64,000 bases of DNA from REEB95 sp035934995 (GTDB lineage Bacteria; Pseudomonadota; Alphaproteobacteria; ATCC43930; CGMCC-115725). Location: positions 1 through 64,000 of the forward strand of contig DASYXI010000007.1 of NCBI GenBank assembly GCA_035934995.1, written 5' to 3'. A program made the position numbers and the translations under genes. Shown here piece after piece: positions 41,724 through 50,303 of this stretch (positions within the stretch are counted from its first letter, which is position 1; every line of letters begins with the position of its first letter). Under the pieces are notes generated by a model that saw only the letters and a program-made list of their open reading frames with translations, did no database searches and was not told the origin of the DNA.

Positions 41724-41750
41724 AAGAGCGGGTACTATAATACCGCTCTT
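41724..41750 (+). promoter_or_regulatory. Palindromic operator over the FUSC gene -10 element
   Basis: AAGAGCGG and CCGCTCTT flank GTACTATAATA, giving a near-perfect 27-bp palindrome. Its centre includes TATAAT (41736-41741), a consensus -10 element pointing to the FUSC gene 78 bp downstream. A bound repressor would block this promoter and sits close to the divergent rplM promoter. Confidence 0.55.
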
Positions 41751-41818
41751 GATGCATGTTCCAGCGGGCGAACCGCGGCTGTTGGCAGCGACCGTGTTCT
41801 CGCCCACTCTGGCCGCAC

Positions 41819-43930
41819 ATGCTCGCTCCGACTGATTCTCTCGGTCTGCCCCGCCGCGCCGCGCGACTGTTCTTCCGGCATCACATCGAAAACGGCTTGG
41901 CTGTTGCCGTCTGTCTCGCGATCGTTGGTATCGCCACGGGCATCCTATTCGGCATCGAGACGGCCGTGCTGGTCGGCACCGGCGCACTGTGCGTCAGCGT
42001 GGTCGATCAACCGGGGCCGTTGCCCGGCAAGCTGCCGGTGTTTCTTGTTACCATCGTCGCGACCGGCACGATCTCGCTCCTCGCTGGCTTCGCCGGCGGT
42101 TCGGTATGGCAATTGGCGGCAGTGATCGCGGTCATGAGCGCCGGCTTCGCGCTGGCAACCGCTTATGGCCGCACGGCCCTGGTCTTCGGCATCGCCGGCG
42201 TCCTGTCGCTGGTGCTCGGCATGGCCGTGCCGCTCGGCAGCCCGGTAGAGGTTCTGCGGCACGGTGCGCTATTCGTCGCCGGCGCGGCCGGTTATGCGGT
42301 ACTCGCGTTGGTCGGTGCGCGGCTGTTCGACGATCGCAGCCGGCGCATGGTGCTGAACGAAGCGTTGCTTGCGTTTGCCCGTTACCTCTACGTCCGCGCG
42401 CAACTCTATGATCCGACAATGCCGATGCCGACAGCGCTGCGCGACGTCATCGAGGCGCATGGCGCCTTGATGGAACGACTGCAAGCCGCACGCAACGCGA
42501 TCTTCGCCGGACGGCCGAACCCGCGCCGACGCCGCTGGATCGGCGGCATGCTGGCGCTGCTCGACATCTACGAGGCGGTCTTGGCGAGCGACGCCGATTG
42601 GGAGACGCTGCGGCAAACCGCGAGCGACGACGTGCTGGCGCATTTCGCGGCGTTGACGCGCGACCTGGCGCACGACATGGAGGGATTGGCGCTTGCGCTC
42701 GTCGTGCCGACCGCCGCCGTGCCCAGCAACCGGCATGTCGCGGCGCTCAAGGCGCTCGATGCGGCCTTCGCCGCCAACCCACCGACCGAGATGCGTGCGA
42801 GCTTGCGTACGACCCGCGACGCCATCGCCGTTGCGGTGCGCCATATCCAATTGCTCGCGCATATCGTCGCCGGCAGCGCGGATCGGGCGAATGCCCTGCC
42901 CGACGCAAACCTGACCGCGTTCGTGCAGACGGCCGACACGCGGCTGACGACATTGCGCGGCCATCTAACGCCGACGTCGCCGGTGATGCGGTATGCGATC
43001 CGGCTGACGCTGGCGATGCTGGTCGGTTACGCGCTGACCGTGGCGATGCCGCGCTTCGTCCACGGCGGCTGGATCCTGCTGACCATCGCGCTCGTCATGC
43101 GCGCAAATTTCGCCGTCACGCGTCAGCGCCGCAACGACCGGATCGTTGGTACGCTCGTCGGTTGTGCTGTGGCGGCGGTGCTCGTCCCGCTTCTGCCGCC
43201 GATGGCGTCGTTGGTGCTGATCATCGTCGCCGCTGGCATCGCGCACGCTTATGCCACGGTCGATTACCGAGTCGCGTCGTTCGCCGCGTCGGTGATGGCG
43301 CTGGTGCTGATCCATCTGCTCGATCCGACTGAATTCCTGCTCATCGACCGCATCGTCGACACGTTGATCGGCGCCGGCCTGTCGGTGGCGTTCAGTTATC
43401 TCCTGCCGAGCTGGGAATGGCGCGACGTGCCGCGCCTCGTTGGTCGGTTGATCGATGCCGATCGCGTTTTCGCCGGCGAAGCGTTGGCGCCGGCGCCGGT
43501 CGATCAACGCTATCGGCTGGCGCGCAAACGTGCGCTCGACAACTTCACCATCGTCGCCACCACCACACGGCGGCTGTCGAGCGAGCCTGGCGTGCGGCAG
43601 CGTCAACTCGCCAGCCTCAACGCGCTGCTCGGTGCAAATTACATGCTCGCGTCCGACTTGGCGTCGGTGCAGGGCTTGCTGCGGGCTCGCGGCCGCGAGA
43701 TCAAGCCGGGCGACGCGCGCGCTGCGCTCGAAGCGACGCGCACCCGCACGCTCGACCTTCTGACGCTCAAGCCGGAGACCTTGCCGGCGCCTGCGCGTCT
43801 GCGTCGACGCGGCTGGACCGAGATGCCGGCAAGTCACGCCCTGGCGTTTCTCGGTCGGCGATTGCGTCACATCGAACGCGCCGCACAACGCACCGCCGCG
43901 CTGGCCGCCCGCGTGGTGCAGCCGGAATAG
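41819..43930 (+). CDS. FUSC-family inner-membrane transporter (YccS/AaeB-like)
   Basis: The 703-residue protein has two sets of about five to six hydrophobic helices. One spans residues 20-170 (GLAVAVCLAIVGIATGILFG; LVFGIAGVLSLVLGMAV) and the other 395-530 (YAIRLTLAMLVGYALTVAMP; MASLVLIIVAAGIAHAY). Each is followed by a cytoplasmic helical region. This duplicated plan is typical of the fusaric-acid-resistance/aromatic acid exporter superfamily. The exported substrate is unknown. No membrane-fusion partner is adjacent, so it may act alone like YccS. ATG 41819 was chosen over an upstream ATG at 41756 within the promoter area. Confidence 0.87.
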   Translation: MLAPTDSLGLPRRAARLFFRHHIENGLAVAVCLAIVGIATGILFGIETAVLVGTGALCVSVVDQPGPLPGKLPVFLVTIVATGTISLLAGFAGGSVWQLAAVIAVMSAGFALATAYGRTALVFGIAGVLSLVLGMAVPLGSPVEVLRHGALFVAGAAGYAVLALVGARLFDDRSRRMVLNEALLAFARYLYVRAQLYDPTMPMPTALRDVIEAHGALMERLQAARNAIFAGRPNPRRRRWIGGMLALLDIYEAVLASDADWETLRQTASDDVLAHFAALTRDLAHDMEGLALALVVPTAAVPSNRHVAALKALDAAFAANPPTEMRASLRTTRDAIAVAVRHIQLLAHIVAGSADRANALPDANLTAFVQTADTRLTTLRGHLTPTSPVMRYAIRLTLAMLVGYALTVAMPRFVHGGWILLTIALVMRANFAVTRQRRNDRIVGTLVGCAVAAVLVPLLPPMASLVLIIVAAGIAHAYATVDYRVASFAASVMALVLIHLLDPTEFLLIDRIVDTLIGAGLSVAFSYLLPSWEWRDVPRLVGRLIDADRVFAGEALAPAPVDQRYRLARKRALDNFTIVATTTRRLSSEPGVRQRQLASLNALLGANYMLASDLASVQGLLRARGREIKPGDARAALEATRTRTLDLLTLKPETLPAPARLRRRGWTEMPASHALAFLGRRLRHIERAAQRTAALAARVVQPE

Positions 43931-43945
43931 AGGCGCCGGACGCGC

Positions 43946-44944
43946 TCAGCGCGCTTCGTTACCCGACCGGATCTCGCGGTCGCCGCGAAGCGCTCGCCGT
44001 CCCTCGCTACCTTGCCAGATGAGCAGCGCTGGCACGCCGACCACGAGGTCGCGGCCCCGTTTCAGCAGCGACAGGGCAAGCGCGGTTTCCGGCGGCAAGC
44101 CGAACAAACCGCCGAGGATGACGTAGGCGCCTTCCTGCACGCCGACGGCGTTCGGCACGAAAAACGCGAAGCTGCGCAAGGCATAGAGCAGGCTTTCGAT
44201 CGTCAGCACGGCGGCGATGTTGAGGTCCACGCCCATGAGATGGAGCGCGATCCATGCCTCGACGCCGTTGGCGAACCAGGCCGCTAGATGCAGAACAAAG
44301 CCGAGCTGCGGACCCGCCATGCGCGTGTACATCGCGTGAATGTGCTCGTGGAACGAGCGGGTGTGACCAACCGCATTGGGAATCCAGCGCGGCGCCAGAC
44401 GTTCCGCGAGGCGCTCGACGACGCCCATGCCGCGCCGCTGCACGAAAACGAACGCGAACACCGCGAACACGCCGACGATCAGCCCGGCCCCGATCGGCTT
44501 CGCGATGGCCGCGCCGGGATGGAGCCAGACCAGCAATCCAAGACCGACCGCGGCGTAGACCAGCTGCGCCAGCGTCTCGAGGGTGACGTCGACCACCGTC
44601 GAGGCGAAGGACAGCATGCCGGCCAAGCCGGCAAGGGTCGTCGCGCGTGCGCCCATGCCGAAGCCGCCAAGCTGGGACAGCGGCAGAACTTCCGAGCCGG
44701 AATCGCGCACGATACGGCCCCAGATCATCGTGCCGACGCCGACGGATCGTGGCGGCGGCAGCACGGCGTACCAAGCTAGCCCGAGCAAACAGAACAACGC
44801 GAGATGATAGGCGCAGACGATCGCAAAGCCGGCCCAGTGGATCGCGGCGAGCGCATGCCACACGTCGGCGAAGCCGTAATAGCCGACGATCGCGGTGCCG
44901 ACCAGCAAGCCGACGATCGCCGAAACGATACTAACGATCCGCAT
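43946..44944 (-). CDS. HpnL/UPF0104-type membrane protein
   Basis: A 332-residue protein with about eight hydrophobic helices and the motifs SGSEVLPLSQLGGFGMGARA, IESLLYALRSFAFFVPNAVGVQEGAYVILGGLFGL and ALSLLKRGRDLVVGVPAL. These match the lysylphosphatidylglycerol-synthase transmembrane superfamily and its HpnL branch, linked with hopanoid lipids. The soluble aminoacyltransferase domain of MprF is absent. It starts at ATG 44944 with a one-base TGATG overlap after the ferritin-like gene, so both are cotranscribed. A role in lipid transport or flipping is inferred from relatives. Confidence 0.85.
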   Translation of the reverse strand: MRIVSIVSAIVGLLVGTAIVGYYGFADVWHALAAIHWAGFAIVCAYHLALFCLLGLAWYAVLPPPRSVGVGTMIWGRIVRDSGSEVLPLSQLGGFGMGARATTLAGLAGMLSFASTVVDVTLETLAQLVYAAVGLGLLVWLHPGAAIAKPIGAGLIVGVFAVFAFVFVQRRGMGVVERLAERLAPRWIPNAVGHTRSFHEHIHAMYTRMAGPQLGFVLHLAAWFANGVEAWIALHLMGVDLNIAAVLTIESLLYALRSFAFFVPNAVGVQEGAYVILGGLFGLPPETALALSLLKRGRDLVVGVPALLIWQGSEGRRALRGDREIRSGNEAR

Positions 44945-46686
44945 CAGGCGGGTTTGCGGCGGAAGCTCCACAGCCGCAGGCTGGAGAGCGCAACGTCGGC
45001 GAGTTTGGGCAGGAAGCTCGGCCGCAGCAGACCTTGATCGAATTCCTGCATGCGGCGCGCGTTTTCGGCGTAACAGTCCTCGAGGAAGCGGCGGAAGGTG
45101 AAGCCGTCGAGGAAGACGCTGGCCTGGGTGGCGGAGAACTCTTTGCCGTCGTTGACCTGCGCGCCGCGCCGCGCGGTGCCGACCAGTCGCTTCAGCGCGC
45201 GGATGTAAAAGCGCAACGACGTCAAGCCGCGTCGCCAGCCGGCGGCGCGCCCGCGCCGCGCCTCGTTATAGGCCATCCAATTGACGAAGAAGACGATGTG
45301 ACGCGTCTCCTCGTACATCAACGTGTCGAAGATCGCGAACATCGATTCCGGCAGGAAGCCCGATTGACGCGCGATCTTGAACACGCCGAAGCCGAGGAAG
45401 GAATCGACACACTCGCCGAAGCCGAAATCCTTGAACGCGGTAGCGATGTCGGCCGGCAGCGGATCGAGCGCGTGCTCCTGCACGTCGATGCCGTAGCGCT
45501 TGATCATCACGCGAATGAGATCGGCGTGACGCGCTTCCTCGAAGCCTTGCAGCGCGATTGCTTCCTTGAGCACCGGATCGTCGACCGTCTCGGTGAACTG
45601 CTTGACGATCAGGCCGGCGCGCAATTCGGTATGCAGGACCTCTTGCCAGAACGGCACGGAGCGCAGGCGGCCGAGCGCAGCCTCGTCGAGTTCGGGCCAC
45701 GGCAGCTTGTCGGGCTCGTAGTGCTGGTACGTCGCCTTGAAATGCTGACAGAAGAGATCGCGATGCGCGGTGCTGCCGAGCTCGACCGGCTTCGGTTTGG
45801 CCATGAATCGCCGCGCGAAGCGCACCAGCCGCGGCACGACCTGCGGCCGCCGCAACCGCTTATCGTAGCCGGCGAGCCGGCGGTCGTTCTCGGCAAGGCA
45901 GAGACCCATGAGCTCGCCGGTCGAGATGTCGACGCCGACCGACTTGCTGCCGGTGACCGTAAAGTTATTGTCGGCGTCGGGCGCGCCGCCGAGCCCACGA
46001 GCGATGCCGATGCGCTCCCAGATCAGGAACGTCCACACTGCGAGCACCTTGAGCGCGAACCACGGCCGGCGCCACCACGGCATGTTGCGCTTATGCCAGG
46101 CGACCCAATTGACGAAGAACAGGATGTGCCGTCCCTCTTCCTGCATCACCGGCTCGAACGTGTCGACCAGATCCTTCGGGAAATAGCCCGAGCGCTTGGC
46201 CAGCTCGAACAGGCCGAAGGCGAAGAAGCTGTCGATGCATTCGCTGTAGCCGGTGACCATGAAGGCCCATTCCGGATCGCGCGGCTTGACGTAAGCCGGT
46301 TCCTCGGCGAGCGCGATGCCGTAGGCGCGCACCATGTTGGCGAGCACGTCCTTGTGCCGCCCTTCTTCGAAGCCGTTGAGCGCAATCGCCTCCTTGAGAA
46401 GCTTATCGCTTACGGTTTCGCCATAGGTCGCGACGCGAAGTTTCGCCTTGCCTTCGGTTTGCACGGCGATGTCCCAGATCGGCAACGACACCAGGCGGTC
46501 GCGCGCATCGGGATCGAGCTTCGGCCAGTCGATGACCGCCGGCTTATAGGGATTGAAGGTGTCGAGCAGCATCCGGCAGAACAGCGTCTTGTGCTGTTCG
46601 CTGCCCAGGCGAAACCGCTCCGGTCCGCCCGCCTCGCCATGCCACACGCGCGCCGTGCGATCGGCGTCCGCGATCGATGAATCCAT
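44944..46686 (-). CDS. Tandem ferritin-like di-iron protein
   Basis: The 580-residue protein is an internal duplication. Half one (about residues 30-250) has EAIALNGFEEGRHKDVL and PVMQEEGRHILFFVNWVAW. Half two (about 320-500) has EAIALQGFEEARHADLI and TLMYEETRHIVFFVNWMAY. The paired EExxH and ExxRH motifs, about 100 residues apart, are ligands of a ferritin-like four-helix di-iron site. A hydrophobic segment (WFALKVLAVWTFLIWERIG) joins the halves. The reaction is unknown, possibly an oxidase or desaturase acting on lipids given the coupled HpnL-like gene. ATG 46686 follows AAAAGGGG; a start at 46737 is less likely. Confidence 0.85.
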   Translation of the reverse strand: MDSSIADADRTARVWHGEAGGPERFRLGSEQHKTLFCRMLLDTFNPYKPAVIDWPKLDPDARDRLVSLPIWDIAVQTEGKAKLRVATYGETVSDKLLKEAIALNGFEEGRHKDVLANMVRAYGIALAEEPAYVKPRDPEWAFMVTGYSECIDSFFAFGLFELAKRSGYFPKDLVDTFEPVMQEEGRHILFFVNWVAWHKRNMPWWRRPWFALKVLAVWTFLIWERIGIARGLGGAPDADNNFTVTGSKSVGVDISTGELMGLCLAENDRRLAGYDKRLRRPQVVPRLVRFARRFMAKPKPVELGSTAHRDLFCQHFKATYQHYEPDKLPWPELDEAALGRLRSVPFWQEVLHTELRAGLIVKQFTETVDDPVLKEAIALQGFEEARHADLIRVMIKRYGIDVQEHALDPLPADIATAFKDFGFGECVDSFLGFGVFKIARQSGFLPESMFAIFDTLMYEETRHIVFFVNWMAYNEARRGRAAGWRRGLTSLRFYIRALKRLVGTARRGAQVNDGKEFSATQASVFLDGFTFRRFLEDCYAENARRMQEFDQGLLRPSFLPKLADVALSSLRLWSFRRKPA

Positions 46687-46788
46687 TACGACCCCTTTTC
46701 CCCAAGTCGGCGCGGTCATATTACCCAAACATTCCACCGGACATGAGCCAAATCGCCGCGCCCCAGAGGGGCCGCCGTCCGCGGTAAA

Positions 46789-47709
46789 TCAGCGATTGTC
46801 CGCCGTGGAACCGCTCGCCGCCGCGGTCCGATCGGCACGCAGATGCTCGAGATAGGCGACGATGTCGCGACGCGTATTGGGCTCGAGCACCTTGATCGGC
46901 ATCTTGTTGCCGGGCACCAGCGCTTCCGGATCGGCAAGCCAGTGATCGAGATTGGCGACGGTCCAGGTGAGCTTCGCCTTTTTGAGTGCCGCCGAATACG
47001 GGTAACCGGCGACGCTGCCGGCGGCACGGTCGAACACCGTCCCGAGCGGCGGACCGATCTTGGCATGGTCGAGCGCGTGGCACCCCGAGCAACGGTCGGC
47101 GAAGAGCCGCGCGCCGCGTATCGGATCGGGCGGCGCGTTGGGATCGAAGCGCGACAGATTCTGGATGTCGTCCGGCTTGTCGGCGCGGAAGAAGGTATAG
47201 GACAACGTGATGGTGCCGATGTCCTTGGCATTGGGATCTTTATCGAGCGCCGGATCGACGAAGAAGTCGACCGGCATGAGGACGGTCTTGCCCGGCGCCA
47301 GCCGCTCGTCGCTGAAGCAGAAGCATTGGATCTTATCGAAATAAAGTCCGACCTTGGCGGGCGTCACGTTGAAGGTCGCGTGACCGACAATCGGCGTGTC
47401 GCCCAGGTTGGTTGCCGAGAAGTAAACCAGTTTCTCTTCGCCCAGGTGAACTTGGACCGAGCGTTTTACCGGTTCGAAACGCCACGGCAGATCCGGAGCG
47501 ATCGAGGTGCTGAATTGCACAGTGACGACACGCGGCGAAACCTTGCCGGCGTCGTCGGCGACCCGCTGCGTCGTGCCGTTGTAGCCGGTGGCGGCACAGA
47601 ACAGACGATAAAGCGGCACCGAGAATCCGACCAACGTCAGCATCGCGGCCAGAACGCAGGCCAGCAGGATGACGGTGCGGGTTTTGTGCTTTGGACGCGG
47701 CGTGGCCAT
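46789..47709 (-). CDS. CtaG/Cox11 copper chaperone fused to cytochrome c
   Basis: A 306-residue protein. Residues 1-185 are CtaG (Cox11): one membrane helix (residues 12-32, VILLACVLAAMLTLVGFSV), then the periplasmic domain with the copper-binding CFCF at 129-132 and FFVDPALDKDPNAKDIGTITLSY. Residues 195-295 form a class I cytochrome c: heme motif CSGCH (207-211) and the axial Met in GNKMPI (M270). Cox11 normally ends at about 190-200 residues. The fusion would place an electron carrier beside the copper-insertion site for cytochrome oxidase CuB. No cox structural genes are nearby. Confidence 0.92.
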   Translation of the reverse strand: MATPRPKHKTRTVILLACVLAAMLTLVGFSVPLYRLFCAATGYNGTTQRVADDAGKVSPRVVTVQFSTSIAPDLPWRFEPVKRSVQVHLGEEKLVYFSATNLGDTPIVGHATFNVTPAKVGLYFDKIQCFCFSDERLAPGKTVLMPVDFFVDPALDKDPNAKDIGTITLSYTFFRADKPDDIQNLSRFDPNAPPDPIRGARLFADRCSGCHALDHAKIGPPLGTVFDRAAGSVAGYPYSAALKKAKLTWTVANLDHWLADPEALVPGNKMPIKVLEPNTRRDIVAYLEHLRADRTAAASGSTADNR

Positions 47710-47856
47710 TACGGATTATCGCAACGCCCGGCCGCGGCGTATCGTCCCGCGAGCGTGGCGCGGTGTCGCAGAATTCTGCGATTTCCGGCCCTCATCCATG
47801 AACAGGCTGTCATGTGGGTGCGAATGCCGCATTCCGCCATAAAAATCGGGGTGGCG

Positions 47857-47886
47857 TGGACAAAACCCGCATAGACCGCCTACAAT
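47857..47886 (+). promoter_or_regulatory. Promoter of the small exported-protein gene
   Basis: TGGACA (47857-47862) and TACAAT (47881-47886) are separated by 18 bases, 33 bp upstream of ATG 47920. The rest of the 210-bp divergent spacer shows nothing clear. Confidence 0.55.
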
Positions 47887-47919
47887 AGGCACGCGACATC
47901 AATCTAAGCGAGGTTTCCT

Positions 47920-48246
47920 ATGCGCTACAGCTTGCTGACTTCGGTTGCGTTCGCCGCGCTGATCGCCGCCGCGCCGGCCTCCTTCGCGTTCGAGATTCAA
48001 CCGACGAACAACAACGCTGGCGTGAGTGCCAACCTCGCGAACAACCCGGACAGTCAGAGCGACGGCATGTCGGCCAACCTCGCGGGTCAGGGCAGCGGCA
48101 GCAGCCCGATCATGCACTTCGGCGGCACTTCGCTGAGCATCAACGGCGGCAACAGCGGCTCGAACAGCTATGGCATGTCGCCGGCCTATCGCGAGCAGTT
48201 CATGGGCGGGCCGGGCCAAATCGGCAGCGCCGTTTCGCCGCGCTGA
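47920..48246 (+). CDS. Small exported Asn/Gly/Ser-rich protein
   Basis: The 108-residue product has a signal peptide (MRYSLLTSVAFAALIAAAPASFA) and a low-complexity mature part. It includes two related segments, GVSANLANN and GMSANLAGQ, and ends SAVSPR. No cysteines or recognised domain are present. It is probably periplasmic or secreted, with unknown function. A clear promoter precedes it and no gene is coupled to it. Confidence 0.75.
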   Translation: MRYSLLTSVAFAALIAAAPASFAFEIQPTNNNAGVSANLANNPDSQSDGMSANLAGQGSGSSPIMHFGGTSLSINGGNSGSNSYGMSPAYREQFMGGPGQIGSAVSPR

Positions 48247-48337
48247 TTGCGTTTGCCGTCGGCGTTGGCCGGCGGCCTGATATTCGCCTGTCTTTCCAAT
48301 TGAACGCCTGTCCGCGGGGCAGCGCGGCGGCGTGACG

Positions 48338-48715
48338 ATGCTTCAGCTTGCATTCGCGGTTTTGGCGGCAGCGGCACTCTTCGGTGCCGGCCTGGCCGTA
48401 CGCTATCTTCATCTTCGTGGTCCATCGGCGCCGCGTCTGCCCCAGGCACTGCCGCTCGCGCACGGCTCCCTCGGCGTCGCCGGATTGATTCTTTTGATCG
48501 CCGTTCTCAGGCGCGGCCTGCCGTCGACGGATAACGGCACCGTCGGCTTCGGCCTGATCGCCGCCGGCTTTTTCAGCCTGGCGCTCGTGCTTGGACTCTT
48601 GATCGCGGCACTCGCTTGGCGCGGGCGCCGTCCGGGCGGCCTCGTGGTCGGGACACATGCGAGCGTTGCCATTGCCGGGGTCGTCGTCCTGGCGGCTTTG
48701 GTGGCTCTCGGCTAA
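48338..48715 (+). CDS. Small four-helix membrane protein, unknown
   Basis: This protein of about 125 residues has four hydrophobic helices (LQLAFAVLAAAALFGAGLAV; GSLGVAGLILLIAVL; VGFGLIAAGFFSLALVLGLLI; ASVAIAGVVVLAALVAL). Short basic loops fit an inner-membrane location. I do not recognise the family. The start may instead be GTG 48332, two codons earlier. It lies 91 bp after the exported-protein gene in the same direction and could share its transcript. Confidence 0.65.
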   Translation: MLQLAFAVLAAAALFGAGLAVRYLHLRGPSAPRLPQALPLAHGSLGVAGLILLIAVLRRGLPSTDNGTVGFGLIAAGFFSLALVLGLLIAALAWRGRRPGGLVVGTHASVAIAGVVVLAALVALG

Positions 48716-48836
48716 GCCGAAGTGACGAGTCGCGCGATCCGGCTGGCGCGCGCTCGTATTTGCCTGCCGTTCACGTACAATAGGCCGGTCGGCGCCGAAC
48801 GCGGCCGTAAACGTCGGCGGCGCCACAGGGGGAAAC

Positions 48837-50213
48837 ATGGCGGACGCACGGCAATCGCAGCCGCTTCAGGTCGTTCAAGTGTCGCACCTGATCGACGAGC
48901 GCGGCCTGAGCGCAATCAACATCCTGCTGATCATCTGGTCGCTGTTCATCGTCTTCGCCGACGGTTACGACATCACGGCCATCAGTTTCGCGGCGCCAGC
49001 GATCGCCAAATCGTGGGCCATCACCGATCGCGGCGCCTTCGGCCCGGTGTTCAGCGCCAGCCTCGTCGGCATCCTGTTCGGCTCCGGGATTTTCGGCTGG
49101 GTCGGCGACCGTCACGGCCGCAAGAAGGCGTTGATTGGCTCGATGGTGGTCTTCGGCATCTTCACCTGGATTGCGGCTTATTCGACGACGCTAAGCCAAT
49201 TGTTTTGGCTGCGCTTGGCCGCTGGCATCGGCATCGGCGGCGTGATCCCGAACGTCGTGGCGATGAACATCGAATTCGCACCGCGCCGTTTGCGCTCGAC
49301 CCTCGCCATCATTGCCGTCGGCATGGTGCCCATCAGCGCCGGCATTCCGGGTGTCGTCGCGGCGACGCTGGTGCCGACGCATGGCTGGCAAATCATCTTC
49401 CTCATCGGTGGTATTGCGCCGCTGGTGATCGCGGCGATCGCCTGGTTCGTGCTGCCGGAATCGATCAAATACATGGCGATTCACGAAGGCCACCGGAAGG
49501 ATATGGAGCGGCTCATCGGCAGAATCCGGCCCGATGTGAAGGTTGCACCGAACGCCCGCTTCATCATCGAGGACGAGAAGCAATATTCCGGCTTCAATCC
49601 GAAATATCTCTTCCGCGACGGGCTGCATGTGATCACGCCCCTGCTCTGGCTGCTTTTTGCCCTCAATCTCATGGGCTATTTCTTCCTGCTGAGCTGGACG
49701 CCGATCTTGCTGACGGCATCGAAGCTTTCGCTCCAAGTCGCCGCCGCGGCCGGAACGGCGTTGCAAATCGGCGGAACGATCGGCGCCTTCGTGATTTGCC
49801 GGCCGATCGACAAATACGGCTTCAGGCCGATCACGCTCTTCTTCGTTCTCGCCGTGCCGGTCGTCGCCTCGATTGGCTTCGTCGGACTGACCGGCTCGGT
49901 GCCGCTGCTGATGGTCGTGACCTTCCTTGCCGGCTTCTGCTCGCTCGGCATCCAGAGCGCGATCAACGTTGCCAGTGCGATGGTCTATCCGACATCGCTG
50001 CGCGCCAATGGCTCGGGCTGGGAGCTCGGGCTCGGCCGCATCGGTTCGATCGTCGGGCCATTGCTGGGCGGCGTGTTCGTCACCTTGCCGATCCAGCAGC
50101 TTTATATGTGGTCGGCCCTGCCCTTCCTCGTCGGCGCCGTCGTTTGCCATACGATCTCGCGCCTGAACGAGGCACGGCTCGAGGGCCGCCTGGGCCAGCC
50201 GGCGGTGCAATGA
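48837..50213 (+). CDS. MFS permease, aromatic acid:H+ symporter (AAHS) type
   Basis: A 458-residue, 12-helix transporter. FADGYDITAISFAAPAI contains the DGxD motif in helix 1 that defines the AAHS family (PcaK, BenK), and GDRHGRKKALI is motif A. Members import benzoate, 4-hydroxybenzoate or similar acids with protons. The substrate here is not determined. An AGGGGGAAAC ribosome site precedes ATG 48837. The crotonase gene follows 90 bp later and might act on CoA derivatives of the imported compound, a weak contextual hint. Confidence 0.88.
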   Translation: MADARQSQPLQVVQVSHLIDERGLSAINILLIIWSLFIVFADGYDITAISFAAPAIAKSWAITDRGAFGPVFSASLVGILFGSGIFGWVGDRHGRKKALIGSMVVFGIFTWIAAYSTTLSQLFWLRLAAGIGIGGVIPNVVAMNIEFAPRRLRSTLAIIAVGMVPISAGIPGVVAATLVPTHGWQIIFLIGGIAPLVIAAIAWFVLPESIKYMAIHEGHRKDMERLIGRIRPDVKVAPNARFIIEDEKQYSGFNPKYLFRDGLHVITPLLWLLFALNLMGYFFLLSWTPILLTASKLSLQVAAAAGTALQIGGTIGAFVICRPIDKYGFRPITLFFVLAVPVVASIGFVGLTGSVPLLMVVTFLAGFCSLGIQSAINVASAMVYPTSLRANGSGWELGLGRIGSIVGPLLGGVFVTLPIQQLYMWSALPFLVGAVVCHTISRLNEARLEGRLGQPAVQ

Positions 50214-50303
50214 CCGCGCGATAGCGGCCATCGAAAAATTCCTTTTGGCGGCCGCCGGCCAGCGCGCTTACCGTTGGGTCAATACTGACGGAGAGCCGCG
50301 ATC

